This document shows positions 1 through 11,029 of a stretch of 64,000 nucleotides of DNA, piece after piece. Position 1 is the stretch's first letter, and each line of letters begins with the position of its first letter. Below the pieces are notes generated by a model that was not told where the DNA came from, searched no databases, and saw nothing but the letters and a program-made list of their open reading frames with translations. Position numbers and translations under genes: made by a program. Source of the stretch: Mikania micrantha (lineage: Eukaryota; Streptophyta; Magnoliopsida; Asterales; Asteraceae); contig CM018696.1 of the NCBI GenBank assembly GCA_009363875.1, forward strand, positions 19,109,475-19,173,474. Reading direction: 5' to 3'.

Positions 1-567
1 ACATTTTCCTAAAATGGAAACTTTCCAAAAATGGCAACTTTACGATTCTTACACGTCATCGAAGTGAACGATGCACGATTAGCGTCATAGGATGCATGTA
101 GGTGTCCTACTCGTATTCGTGACATATTAAGAGGTCATAAACACAACAATCGTGTCACCAACGATTCGTCAAGTCAACACAAGTCAACACACACACACTC
201 GGTTGAGCACACCGACACTTGAAGTTGTATGGAATACAACACACCACAAAACACATACTCACACATATATGGTTATAGGTGCATACTAGCTGGTGCTAGC
301 TTTCGCAAGGCGCGAACACACACATACCGGAACTGCTGATCAGGTGAGTTCACGGCCCCATTTTACATTTTCTACCTTTGGGGGAGAAAACATTGCATAC
401 AACTGTTTTTGAACAACATACACACTTTTGGTTTCTTTTGTACATGCTAATATCATATATGCATATGTGTGGCATTCATCCACAAAACTGATAAGTCCTC
501 ATTAAACACACCTTGAACCGTTAATAGCGCGTTCCGCTTAGCGTGGTAATTCTGAATAGTACTATTT

Positions 568-629
568 GGGCCTGACAAGCCCCACTGTTGCGCGTCGTAT
601 GGCAACCCCGACTGAAGGTCAGAACAGTG
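568..629 (+). other. Candidate structured RNA module, copy 1
   Basis: GGGCCTGACAAGCCC (568-582) can fold as a GGGC/GCCC hairpin. It is followed by CACTGTT (583-589), which is exactly complementary to AACAGTG (623-629). Inside that stem GAC...GTC (610-620) can form a third small stem. The paired arms differ from copy 2 yet remain complementary. Confidence 0.55.
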
Positions 630-1528
630 CAAAATTGACCAAACAACATTGCCATATCTTGTTGGATTAATATGGCAGGAGGCAGCATGTTAGCTTTGGA
701 TATTACATTGTATTGAAATGTAAAGCTGCAAACATTTACTCTAAACATTTGATGTTTACTGCTGATATAAAACTTGTGCTCTCACCAACCTTTGTGTTGA
801 CCTTTTACTTGCATGTTTTCTCAGGTAACTAAGGTACGTGCACGAGGAAATCTAGGATGCTAGGATGGAGTCCATGCATCTACTATAGCGTCTTAGTCTA
901 TTAAACATTTGTTATCGTTTTGTTATATCATATGTTGTTAACATCTTTTAACGCTTCCGTACTTTAAATCTTATGTTACTTTGAAACTATTTTATTAATG
1001 CTTCCGCAACTTATAAACTTAAACTGCTTTGATAATTTGCATAACTTCCGTAACTCTGATTTTATAAACTGTTGTGTCCAAGTATTTGGATGTACGTATG
1101 AAACCAGACATGTAGGTCTCGCTACTGTGTGACCGGAGATTGCGATCCTGCAAGATTAGTCGAGTGCGACACACACCGACAATTGGAGTTGTATGGGATA
1201 CAACACACCACGAAACACATACTCACACCTATATGGTTATAGGTACTTACTAGCAGGACTGCCAGCACTCGCAGGTAGCGAGCACACGAAAACCGGAAAC
1301 TGCGCAATCAGGTGAGTTCACGACCCCTTTTTACTTTTCTAACCTTTAGGGGAGAAAACACTGCATTATAACTGATTTTGAACAACAACTCATTTTATTT
1401 ACGTATGGACATGCTTTATCACTCTATATATATGTGTGGACCACATCACAACTAAAAGTCCTCGCGATACTCCCCGGACCATTAGTAGCGCGTAGCGCCT
1501 AGTGTGGTAATCTTGAATAGTACTATTT

Positions 1529-1591
1529 GGGCCTGACAAGCCCCACCCATCGCGCCTGGGAGGCCAACCCGACTGGAGGTCGGAATGGGTG
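1529..1591 (+). other. Candidate structured RNA module, copy 2
   Basis: GGGCCTGACAAGCCC (1529-1543) repeats the hairpin. CACCCAT (1544-1550) pairs exactly with ATGGGTG (1585-1591), and CCGAC (1569-1573) with GTCGG (1579-1583). Relative to copy 1, several positions of the outer stem changed on both arms with pairing kept, as expected for a selected RNA fold. Confidence 0.55.
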
Positions 1592-2137
1592 CAATATTGA
1601 CCAACACTTTGCCATTGTCTTGTGATTGACATGGCGGGAGGCACAACTGTCAGCCTGTATTGACTAGCTATCTATCGATACTGCATTGTAATGATATGTA
1701 AATCACAAACTCTTACTTTAAACATTGAATATTTACTGCTTATGAAAAACTTGTGCTCTCACCAACCATTGTGTTGACCCTTTTACTCGCATGTTTTCTC
1801 AGGTAACTAAGGCACACACTCAAGGACAGGATGTTAAGCTAGAGTTTCATGCATCTACATAGTGCTTTAGGCTTGAGAACCTTATCATTTTGTTCTGATG
1901 TGTATTGTTAGACAATTTAAATCGCTTCCGCACTATTACTCAATGTCATTTTGAAAACTGTTTTAATTAACGCTTCCGCAGTTTATAAGTTGAATATGTT
2001 CTAAACTATTGTTTCCGAAATTCTGATTTTACTAAACTGTTTTATCCATATTATTGGATGTACGTATGTAACCAGACATGTAGGTCTCGCAACACACTGT
2101 GTGACCGGAGACTGCGATCCTGCAAGATCAGCCGAGT

Positions 2138-2153
2138 CCCCCCCCCCCCCCCC
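2138..2153 (+). repeat. Homopolymer (C)16
   Basis: An uninterrupted run of sixteen C residues near the 3' end of the B' LTR. The matching point in copy 1 (near 1166) lacks it, so it is a local expansion or an assembly artefact. Confidence 0.95.
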
Positions 2154-2186
2154 GCATAGGCCGGGAAGGCCGGGGTGCAACAACTT

Positions 2187-2811
2187 TGTTGTGAATTGTA
2201 CTTACATAATTTTGGAAAATAAGAACTGATGAATCCTAAACCACATTCTCAGCTGCTATGGTTAACCATTGTTTGGTCTAACCGCTAATGACAACCACTG
2301 GAACACGAACTACCAGCCAAGGAGCACAACCTTGGACCACAAGCGCCAAATGAATAAACATGGGAACAAAACCACTTATAAGCTCAAGAATAACCACAGA
2401 GAAGCAAACGCGGATAAAACACTGAATCAAGACATAGATGACAACTAGTGGACTGTAGACTGAAGAACCACGGAAGGCTTTAGTCTTCGGTTTCCCTCTT
2501 TCAGTTATTGTTGACTTTAATCTGTAGTTATGTACTTTTGTCTTATATTAGTGTCTATAATTTCTAGGTGTTTTTCTTATTCTTTCTTGTCCACTATGTA
2601 TTAATGCTTGGATATTTATATCCCAACATTCCCTGAAATATATGGATTTGTTCTGCCAATATTACTTGTATTACTGTTTCTGTTTCTATTATAAATATAG
2701 GACTTAGAGAACAAGTTAGACACCGGATTCTTGACTTGAAAGGGAGTTCTAGCTTGTTCTTTGCAAAAGAGCGTAACAATTGAATTCTTAACAAGAGATC
2801 TCGATCCAACA
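2187..2811 (+). mobile_element. 5' LTR of a Ty1/copia-type element
   Basis: A 625-bp segment beginning TGTTGTGAATTG and ending GATCCAACA, directly followed by a primer-binding site. The TG...CA ends and the position before the primer site define it. The start is less certain because the preceding LTR ends five bases earlier. The copia-type pol remnant downstream on the same strand (5287-5935) supports the class. No matching 3' LTR was recognised, so the element is probably truncated. Confidence 0.65.
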
Positions 2812-2813
2812 AT

Positions 2814-2826
2814 TGGTATTAGAGCC
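2814..2826 (+). promoter_or_regulatory. Primer-binding site, initiator-Met-tRNA type
   Basis: TGGTATTAGAGCC lies two bases after the LTR end. It differs at one position from the usual plant retrotransposon site TGGTATCAGAGCC, which pairs with the 3' end of initiator methionyl-tRNA to prime minus-strand DNA synthesis. Confidence 0.8.
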
Positions 2827-3400
2827 CTATTCTTCATATTGTGATTTAATCATCCGGTCTGAAAATCAAAGCTCATATTGATACTTAATTGTGCAGACTT
2901 TTCTTTCAGAACCTTTGTTTATCTCTTTGTTTGTTTAAGTTTTTGATATGCTTAAAGTGTTTGGTTTTGAATACAATCCATTATTCGGAATCATTCTGTT
3001 GAACTGCCTTATGACATCATCTACATTGATTTTCTATAGATGTTCACTACTAAACAATGACAGAAAAGTTTAACTTAGACCCACACAACACTGGATCAGC
3101 TAATCTCACCTTTGTGTTGTTGTATGATTGTATCAATTCTAGAATGCACACACTCGTTGATTGTGTTTTGAGTAACTTCAGCACTTGATTTCATTGAGTT
3201 TGTTTTATACTATAAGTATTGCGTTCGTTTATTGTTGTGTTTAAGACTAACTATTAAACTAGATAACCTATCACAGTTTTAGTGTGTTACTAGGTTTTGT
3301 TCTATGTGGTCTTTTTATATTATCCTTGCTGAACTCCCACGCATAACACATTAAGATTTACAATTATTTGAAAATATTTGTGTTGCGTTTCAAAAGAAAG
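2827..3400 (+). other. Non-coding leader of the copia element
   Basis: AT-rich sequence after the primer site with no ORF of note. It is probably the untranslated leader upstream of the lost gag. Nothing else is recognisable. Confidence 0.4.
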
Positions 3401-5284
3401 GTTAAGATTGTTTTATAAAATCCTTATTATTCTTTTTAAACTTTTAACTACATGATACTTGGTAATAACTTTTAGTTAAATGTTATACTTAGGTTATGAA
3501 AATCGTAAGTTTTATAAGTTCAAAATGAGTTAACCTCCATTAAGCCTAACCTGATTCTTTGTCCAGATTCTTGTCATAAATCACTTGATGTAGTCTATGA
3601 TTATAGTTACCCTTGGTTCTTTGACCCTTAAGTCTCTTGAATTTGATGGCCTAAGTTAGAGTTTTGATGGTCATAGGTACGGCTAACACATGGAAAACCC
3701 CAATAGTTCCCTAGCTGATACTATCACCTTCAATCCATCTTTAATCAATCTAAAAATGATTAATTAACATGGATTTGTTGTTTAAAATACTTGATTGACT
3801 TTAGGTGGTAGTATCGATGATCCATAGGTGGTATCAATGGTCATAGATCCGACCAAGACATGGAGAAAGCCTAAACATTCATTGTCGATATTAACAAATT
3901 CCACACTTATTAATATCGACTTCGAACAGCTCTTAAGTCAATATTATAGATGGATTTTTGTCCCATACTGCTTGGATGACATCAGAATATTAGTATCGAC
4001 AAAAGGCTAGTGAGCATCGACACTATTAGTGTCGATACAAACCTTAGAAGTCTACAAAATGTGGTTGTCGATTCTATTAGGTTCGACAAGGTTTCTTCAT
4101 CGATTTTGTGACATTGATACTACTAGTTTCGACCAGGCATCTGGCTCACCACCCTTGAAAGCCGTTGAACTTAGTACTCTCGATGAAAACTTGGCCGGTT
4201 GGAGTCTATCGAACTTGTTAGTCTCGATGGGATAGCTGCCATGTCAATGTGTTTCATCAATACTATCATCTTCAATGGATCATACATCTATACTAATACC
4301 CAGAATTTATCCAGCCTTACCCAGATTGCCAAGCGTTATTCTAACCTGTTCCACCATTTTTATGTCAATCCTATGTGGTTAAGTGGTCTTAAAACCTTCT
4401 AAGTTCAACCTAGCCGGTTTTGTTGAAAACCCTAAAACCCATAAGTTTGGGCTCCATTTTACCTCGATTTGGATGATTTTAAGCTACTATCCGCTGTACT
4501 TTCGTGTTCTACTTGTTGTAATGGTCGTTTTAACACCAAAACCAATTGATTTGGTTGAGAAATGAGTGTTTTAAGTGTTTGGATCTTAAAGAGAGAAAGT
4601 AGAGAGAGTTCCGGGATTCTAGAGTGAGAAAGTGGTTTTTGGTAAGATAAATGAGAAAGATGAAGTTTATTTAGTGCTTTTCTGGCCCGGTTAATTTTAC
4701 GCATGTTCGGGTTCGTCCGGTTTCGTTTCGACGTGTCGTTTTTTGTTACGTTTTCTTTAAATCGTATACTTTTTAAAAGTTCTTTATTTTAAATCTTTTT
4801 AAGTGGTAATTCCAAATAAATATTAAAAATATATTTTTATTCTTTTTAAAATTTTGAAAACGTTTATTTTAATCGTTTCATTGGATAGTCTCGCTTTCGC
4901 ACATATTCGTACACATCGTCACCCGTACGAACACGAAAACATCTTTACTTTCCGATTTGGTTTTCTCAATATAAGATATCATTCAGAACGTTAATCTAAC
5001 AAATATATTCGTGCAAATCATCACCCACACAAACACACTATTAGTTTAATATTCACAAACGCTACCGTTTATTCTTTTGAACCGAATATCCTCACATACA
5101 TTTACACATAATAATTTTATCTCGTATTTGAATCAATTTCGTGTTCATTGAGTGTAGTATGTCAGTATTGAACTTTACTGAGCTTTCAACATTGTTTTCT
5201 GAATTCCTTAGTATTGAATCGCATATAAGAGTTCTACAAATAGTTCCGTACACCTATCTACTGTACAATCCTACTATTTAGACA
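3400..5284 (-). mobile_element. Minus-strand gypsy LTR fragment (family A-like)
   Basis: Read on the minus strand this follows the landmark order of the family A LTRs at 19780 and 52057. There is a U3 with two gapped copies of the GACGAT...ACGAA motif (near 4895-4925 and 5000-5030), a CT-rich leader (GA-rich on the plus strand, 4590-4635), and a stretch dense in TCGAT-type motifs (about 3810-4230). The plus-strand right edge ends in TAGACA at 5284, just before copia pol resumes. The left edge is not clear and no target duplication was found. The ORFs inside are short and unrelated to known proteins. Confidence 0.6.
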
Positions 5285-5286
5285 CT

Positions 5287-5935
5287 GGTTTTCACAAGAT
5301 GCATGATTGGATCACTGATGTATTTAACTGCATCAAGTCCTCATATTATTTATGCAACATGTGTTTGTGCAAGATACAAATCTTCACCAAAACAATCTCA
5401 TTTATCTTTTGTAAAGAGGATATTCAGACACCTAAAAGGTACATCTGCACTTGGTATCTAGAATCTTGCTAATCAACCTTGTAAGCTTGTGGCTTTCTTA
5501 GATAGTGATTATACAAGATGTTCTCTTACAAGAAAATCAACTTTTGGAGGATGCCAATTCTTTGCAAATTGCTTGGTGTCTTGGTAGAGCAAGAAACAAC
5601 TTCTGTCTCAAACTCAACTGCTGAAACTGAGTATATTGTTGTAGCTTATTAGACTGCACAAGTTTTATGGCTTCAATATCAGTTATTGGGCTTTGGAATA
5701 AATAAAAATGATAAATCATCTTTTGATAGAATGTGAAGCTGCCAAGAACATCATAAAAAATCATGTCTATCACTCTAAAACTAAACACAAGGAAATAAAA
5801 CATAATATTAGAAGAGACTGGTATGAAAAGGAACTAATAGTTCCAGAACATGTCTCAATAAATGATCAAGTTGCAGATATTTTTACAAAACCTTTAGACT
5901 CAACCACTTTTGCCAAATCTGTTTACTAAATTAGG
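5287..5935 (+). pseudogene. Ty1/copia RT C-terminus and RNase H remnant
   Basis: Copies RNA into DNA and degrades the RNA template in intact elements. Conceptual translation shows SLMYLTASS and KRIFRHLKGTS from the end of reverse transcriptase, then KSTFGGCQFF and a stretch ending HVSINDQVADIFTKPL, typical of the copia RNase H C-terminus. The longest open piece is 5708-5929. Stops (such as after SALGI and after LVSW) and at least one frameshift break the frame. Gag, protease, integrase and most of RT are missing upstream, where a gypsy LTR piece lies instead. It is clearly a relic, on the same strand as the copia LTR and primer site. Confidence 0.85.
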
Positions 5936-5939
5936 CATT

Positions 5940-6560
5940 AGTAACATGAGTTGAACTGCAACCACTGAATCAAAATATCATTTTAATTTTAAAATTTTAT
6001 TTAAAATTTGTTTATTACCTTTAATATTACTTCTTTTATTGATAAATCAAAGGTCAATCCACTATTTGACCGAACAATAGATCAAAAAGGAATAACCACT
6101 GAATGAACTACTATTGTTCATCTTTCTGTGGTTATAACTAACCACGGATAGACCACTATGGATAAATTAACCCGTTGTTATATTCCACTACTTATACCTA
6201 TATGTGGTTGCTATCTATCCGTTCTTACATTTCTATCCATGGATATAACCATCCGTGATAATGTTTATGTCAGTGGATATAATCATCCGTAATTATATTT
6301 ACATCAATGGGTATAACCATTAGTGGTTCTACTCATCCGTACTTGTATTTACATCAATAACCATCAGCGGTTATTACCCTCCGTGGTTGTGATAGTTTAC
6401 CCCTTAACCTCATTAATTCTAAATCCTTTACCCTCTATATATCCGTCATTCCCAATTCTGTCGTTCTCATCTTCCTCACTTACCCTAATTTCTATGAAAC
6501 CTCATTAACTCATCTTGATCAATGTTTTAACCTAATCTTTGATCAAGATTGATGAGCTCA
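5940..6560 (+). other. Non-coding stretch with short degenerate tandem repeats
   Basis: Between the copia RNase H relic and the extra ORF. About 6215-6395 holds three to four imperfect copies of a unit of roughly 45 bp built around GGATATAACCATCCGT and ATTTACATCAAT. No gene is seen. Confidence 0.5.
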
Positions 6561-6899
6561 AGTTTGAGGATAGATGTTTGTGAGAAATGTCGTCTGGCTC
6601 GATACATGTATTCTAATAATGTTCTCTTAGCTTCAAGCTTAAGATGATTTAGAGTAACGGCATCAGACCAAGCTTCATTCCTATCAAACCACTATCTGTG
6701 AGTTTGTAAATTTTTGTCTGGTTATAGTTTTGTTGTTTAGTTGTCTCTCTCCTTTTTTATACCGTTGTTACCTTTTCAATTTTGACCTAATCTGACTATT
6801 TGGCCGTTCGTTATAAATACTAGTCGTTTCTCCCAATAGATTTGCTCTTTATTTTGTAACGGTTAGATCATCCCTGCTTTCTCTCCTCTCTTTCTTCAA

Positions 6900-8950
6900 A
6901 CCCTCTAAATCGCTATGATTTCAGTTTTGTTCTCAAAAGATTATACGGTGACTTGCTGAAGCTCAAACCCTTTCTAACCTAATCGTTTGTCTTACCCTAT
7001 CATATAGGGACCCTCAGTATGATGAGATTATCGATCTTTTGCCGACTTCATTTGTTCACACTACCTTGACCATCAATCCAACCATATCAGTCACTGCCTT
7101 GCATCAATTCTAGGCAAACTCTGTTGCAGTGACCAAAGACGATAGTGTTGAAATCATCACATCTGTGGTTGGTGAACAACAAATCACCATAACCCCCTTA
7201 CTAATTCCTTTTGCTTTGAATTTTCTTGATTTAGATCCCACCTTCACTATAGGTCTCCTTCACATTGAAGACAACTGGTTGGGGAGAAATTCCTATACCA
7301 CACAATCCTTTAATGACTTTTTCTAAAGACAACTAGTTAGGGAGAAATGACATATAACATGCAATATGTTATGTATGCATTTCTCACCAAAAAAAGGTAA
7401 ACTTATCCCAGATCAATTTTGATCATTTGGTTCATCACCAAAAGGCCCCCAAATTTTTAATTTATCCTAGGTTTGTTATGGCTTGTCAGTTCCATCAAAT
7501 AAATAATGTATGTCATATTGTCCCTCTTTCACAAATCAAAGCAATTGACAAACAGACCTTTGCTAGGTTAAATACTAATTCTAAGACTTCAGATGACACT
7601 AAGGACACAACCATCTAAGGTGAACACATATCCACCTCCACTTCCACATCTACAAAGGTACAGACCAATAGAAAACAATCGTCCAAAGCCCATTCCAAAA
7701 AGCCTAAAAAGATTTTTCAGGAAGTTGAGATCCCTGAAGAAGTCATTGTCCCTACTAGACAACATGATGCAACTAAAAGATCCTCTTAGGAGAATCCAGA
7801 ATCTCAACCCATGCGAAATCCTCATCAATCCTCTCAACCAGATTACGTTGTATCCCAAAGGGAAACCACGTCAAATACTGAAGTATCACTTGATACTCAT
7901 ACAGTAGTCCACTCTCTAATGGACACCTCTGCTTGTGAACCCCAACCTATCCATGAAACAATAAACCAAGTTCTCCATGAAATTGATACAACTTTTGGGC
8001 TTGGTGGTTCTCCTCTCTCCCAAACCACTAAGGAACAACTCCTTCAAACCATTGTCCAAAATGTGCAATCTCCAACCCTTGGAGATGAGGATGAGGTAAG
8101 GGTGCCTAGTCCATTTAGGCACTTAGACCATATAGTGGTAGCATCCATTACCTGTGATAGCTTAAGTCACCATCACATGGATGGATCAGGAAATAAGAAT
8201 CCACCTATGGCAATGGCAAATAAAGTTTGTAACACTGAGGATAGAATCCCCAGATCAAGAAAAAGGGGCACATGACATTACTAAGATGGACTTAGGTCAT
8301 GTTGAAACTTACATATTGTTTGGAATATGGATGATATCCTTAAAAGGATTGACAAAACAAACCAGGAAATTGAGGAATTGACGACTAATGTCCAGAGTCT
8401 TCACACCAATGCGGCTACACTCACTGACTTAGTGACAAAGGTGTTGAATGACAAAGCCCTGCAACCCCAATCCAACCCAATGCAGGCATCTTCTTCTGAG
8501 GATCCCCTAAACACTTTAACCACCTCAAATACTCCCACCATTGATCCCACTGTTCTTGAAGCAGTGTTAAACCCACTGCTTACCAACCACCTCAACACTC
8601 TCTTTAAAACCTTCACCCAGAACTTTCTTCACTCCTAAAAGGTAGAGATGGACCTACTGAGAGTTTCAGTAGATCCCAGGATCAAGTCACTCAAACATGA
8701 GGTGGCTAATCACACTCTCTATCTAAATTCCCTAACAGGAATAGCTCCTCATTCCCATTGGTTCAAAGAATAGGATGATGAAGCCAAAAAGGGCTGCTGA
8801 TGAAGCTGAGCAGCGGAATATAAAAAATGTGAAGCTAAAGAACCAAGAGGCTCTTCTCAAGGCTACACTAGATCAACAATTTCAAACGAATACTACCATG
8901 GCTAGCCTAGAAAAAAAATAGGAGGAAATCTCTTCTCAGATGGATACAAG
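6900..8950 (+). pseudogene. Degenerate extra ORF downstream of copia pol (env-like position)
   Basis: Open segments at 7129-7326, 7811-8275 and 8327-8638 plus shorter pieces lie on the same strand after the copia RNase H. The first encodes VEIITSVVGEQQITITP and a following hydrophobic stretch. This resembles a domain in the additional ORF that follows pol in some Sirevirus-type copia elements, often called envelope-like. The later pieces are rich in Ser, Thr, Pro, Gln and His. One (8327-8638) starts with a region likely to form a coiled coil (DDILKRIDKTNQEIEELTTN). Stops and frameshifts separate the pieces, so no product is expected. No signal peptide or clear transmembrane segment is visible. 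The family link is from recognition only, not alignment. Confidence 0.5.
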
Positions 8951-9120
8951 CAGTTCTAGAACAACCAAATAACCCAAACCTAAAGCCACTAAACTTGCTG
9001 CCAACATACGTATTCATACGAATCACACAGCTACCATTGTACATAAGGACACACATTCCTCTATACAAGCTGACCCTAAAACATTCACTGATCCCCAAAC
9101 AACCGCTGACCTTACAACAC

Positions 9121-10360
9121 ATTTTGGGGCCATGGTCTTTGCTTTAATATTTGGAGGCACTATCTTTATGGTACAAAGTGTGATGTATTTACCGACCACA
9201 AAATCCTTTAGCACATTTTGAATCAAAAAGAGCTTAACATAAGACAAAGGCATTGTGTAGAATTGCTTCACAACTACGACTGCAAAATCGTTGCCTTCCT
9301 GGTAAGGCAAACGTAGTAACCGATGCTCTTTGTCGACAAGCTCATGGAATGTCAATAGTTCTACAATGTATTCAAAGTTCATCTGATCTTCAAAATCATA
9401 TTCTTGAAGCTCAACAAAGAACGGACTTGTAAGGCAAGTTACCTAAACAAATGCCAACAAATGTTAAACTTCAACTTGAGTCCAAAACGAATGGTTTAAT
9501 TCAGTTTCAAAACAGTTTGTGGATTCCAAATCGAAATCAATTACGAGAAATTATTCTAAACGAAGCTCATAAGTATCGATATTCTATTCATCCTGGTGCC
9601 GAAAAAATGTACAAAGACCTTCGTGTTTAGTATTGGTGGTCAGGAATGAAGAACAATGTCATACCCTTCTTGTCTAAATTCTTTACTTGGTCAAAAGTGA
9701 AAGCCGAACATCAAAGACCGTTAGGATTTCTTAAACAACCTGAAATGCCCGTTTGGAAATGGGAGGGTATTTCTATGGAACTCATAACAAAACTTCCATG
9801 AACTGCTCGGGCTTATGACATCATTTGGGTAATCGTTGACCGTTTGACAAATGTTGCTCATTTTTTACCAATTCGAGAAACCAATCGAGTGAAAGAACTA
9901 GCTCGTATATACATCAATAAATTTGTGTGTAGATAAATATGGTGCTCCATTTAATATCATTTCCCACCAAGATGGTCGTCTAATAGCTCATTTTTGAAAG
10001 TCATTACAATCAGCTGTTGTTACTCAATTGAATCTTAGCACCACCTACATCCTCAAACTGATGGATAATCTGAAAGGACGATCCTAACACTCAAAGACAT
10101 GTTGCGATGTTGTGTGATTGATTTTGGCTGGAATTGAGATACCTACCTACCTTTGATCAAGTTTTCATACAAATAACAACTATCATACTAGCATTGATAT
10201 GGCTCCTTTTGAAACGCTCTATTGGCGTCGATCATCTGTTGAAGCTCAAATCACTAGACCTGAATTGGTTCAAGAAACAACAAACAAAATCTTGCGATTC
10301 GTGAAAATCTAACTACTGCTCGTAGTAGGCAAAAGAGTTACGTTGACAAATGACGAAAGT
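9121..10360 (+). pseudogene. Ty3/gypsy RNase H-integrase fragment
   Basis: Translation in shifting frames gives YLYGTKCDVFTDHK (RNase H), then the zinc-binding part of integrase with HPGAEKMYKDLR and YWWSGMKNN, a core with IWVIVDRLTNVAHFLPI, HPQTDG followed by a stop then SERT, and finally RSRQKSYVDK from the integrase C-terminal domain. At the usual first catalytic position the motif reads SMELITKLP, so the expected Asp is Glu. Many stops (for instance after KDLRV) show long decay. There are no LTRs of its own. It starts abruptly at the end of the copia extra ORF, so it is a fragment joined by insertion or recombination. Confidence 0.85.
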
Positions 10361-10668
10361 AGTTGGAATTTCAAGTCAATGATACGGTCCTTTTGTAAGC
10401 ATCTTTACTGTAATCACGCTTTTAATGGAATCTTGAATATCAAAACATTCAAAATTTCGGTTTTTGTAATAAAAGATTCTACCAAAGTAAGAACTGAGTT
10501 ACGATACAAAACAAATAATGACACGCATGAAAATAAAATGGTAATTTAATTTTATTATGTTGTTTAATGTATTTTATTTTTTCCATAATTTTTTTTGTCG
10601 GCCCGTAATTTTATTTGTATTGTAATTTTCGTGGTTCGTGTTGATTGGTAATTGTAAACAACTTCTTG
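10361..10668. other. AT-rich sequence, nothing recognised
   Basis: Follows the gypsy integrase relic. A few codons after 10361 may still be integrase C-terminus, then AT-rich sequence with no repeat or gene that can be named. Confidence 0.4.
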
Positions 10669-10677
10669 TATTTATTT

Positions 10678-10938
10678 GGGTTATTGGCTTTAAATGCTCA
10701 CAACTTTAACTTGTTGGCCGGCAATACTCCCAACTGAAGAAATGTTTAGTGGCACTCCCAACTCTTCAACACATTTTCCATTAGCATTCCATTTGACACT
10801 TTTTTGATGACGTGTAATAACATAATGGAGTGCCACCAGAAACTATGTTGAAAGACAGGAGTGCCACTAAACATTTCCTTAGTTTGCAGTATTGACGGCC
10901 AACAGATTAAAGTTGAGAGTATTTAAATCCAATAACCC
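10678..10938. mobile_element. Mutator-type MITE with 9-bp target duplication
   Basis: A 261-bp palindromic element. The first 32 bases, starting GGGTTATTGGCTTTAAAT, match the reverse complement of the last 32 with few changes, and the inner arms (GTTTAGTGGCACTCC against GGAGTGCCACTAAAC) also pair. It is flanked by perfect 9-bp repeats TATTTATTT (10669-10677 and 10939-10947), the duplication length typical of Mutator-like elements. It has no coding capacity, so it depends on an outside transposase. The duplication is low in complexity, which is the one reservation. Confidence 0.8.
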
Positions 10939-11029
10939 TATTTATTTATATTTTACTTTATGGTATGTATTTTCCATTCGTGGCACATAATTTACATTTG
11001 AGTGCGGTTTATTTCTTTTTGTGTAGATA

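Larger units (their letters stand above)
205..2137 (+). repeat. Two tandem copies of a ~964-bp LTR segment
   Basis: Copy 1 runs roughly 205-1168 and copy 2 roughly 1169-2137. Corresponding landmarks are offset by 961-964 bp: GTTGTATGG at 224 and 1188, the hairpin GGGCCTGACAAGCCC at 568 and 1529, and the block around ACCAGACATGTAGGTCTCGC near 1101 and 2069. Each copy holds a complete donor, hairpin module and acceptor. The copies differ by scattered substitutions, so the duplication is not recent. Confidence 0.85.
1..2182 (+). mobile_element. Ty3/gypsy-type LTR, 3' part, with internal tandem duplication (family B')
   Basis: This stretch has no coding content but shares ordered landmarks with the LTR at 35530-38888. 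They are a splice-donor-like AGGTGAGTT (342-350 and 1310-1318), a CCCC...GGGG pair just after it, a TGAC-loop hairpin, an ACTCACCAACC box and a TTTTCTCAGGT acceptor-like site (818-826, 1796-1804). It ends in GTGCAACA at 2182. The 5' end lies outside the window, so neither its target duplication nor whether it is solo can be judged. Assignment to gypsy rests on similarity to LTRs attached to gypsy coding sequence elsewhere in the window. Confidence 0.7.

Noticed and set aside
9023..9382. 119-codon minus-strand ORF
   Set aside because: Antisense of the gypsy RNase H segment, whose motifs are on the plus strand.
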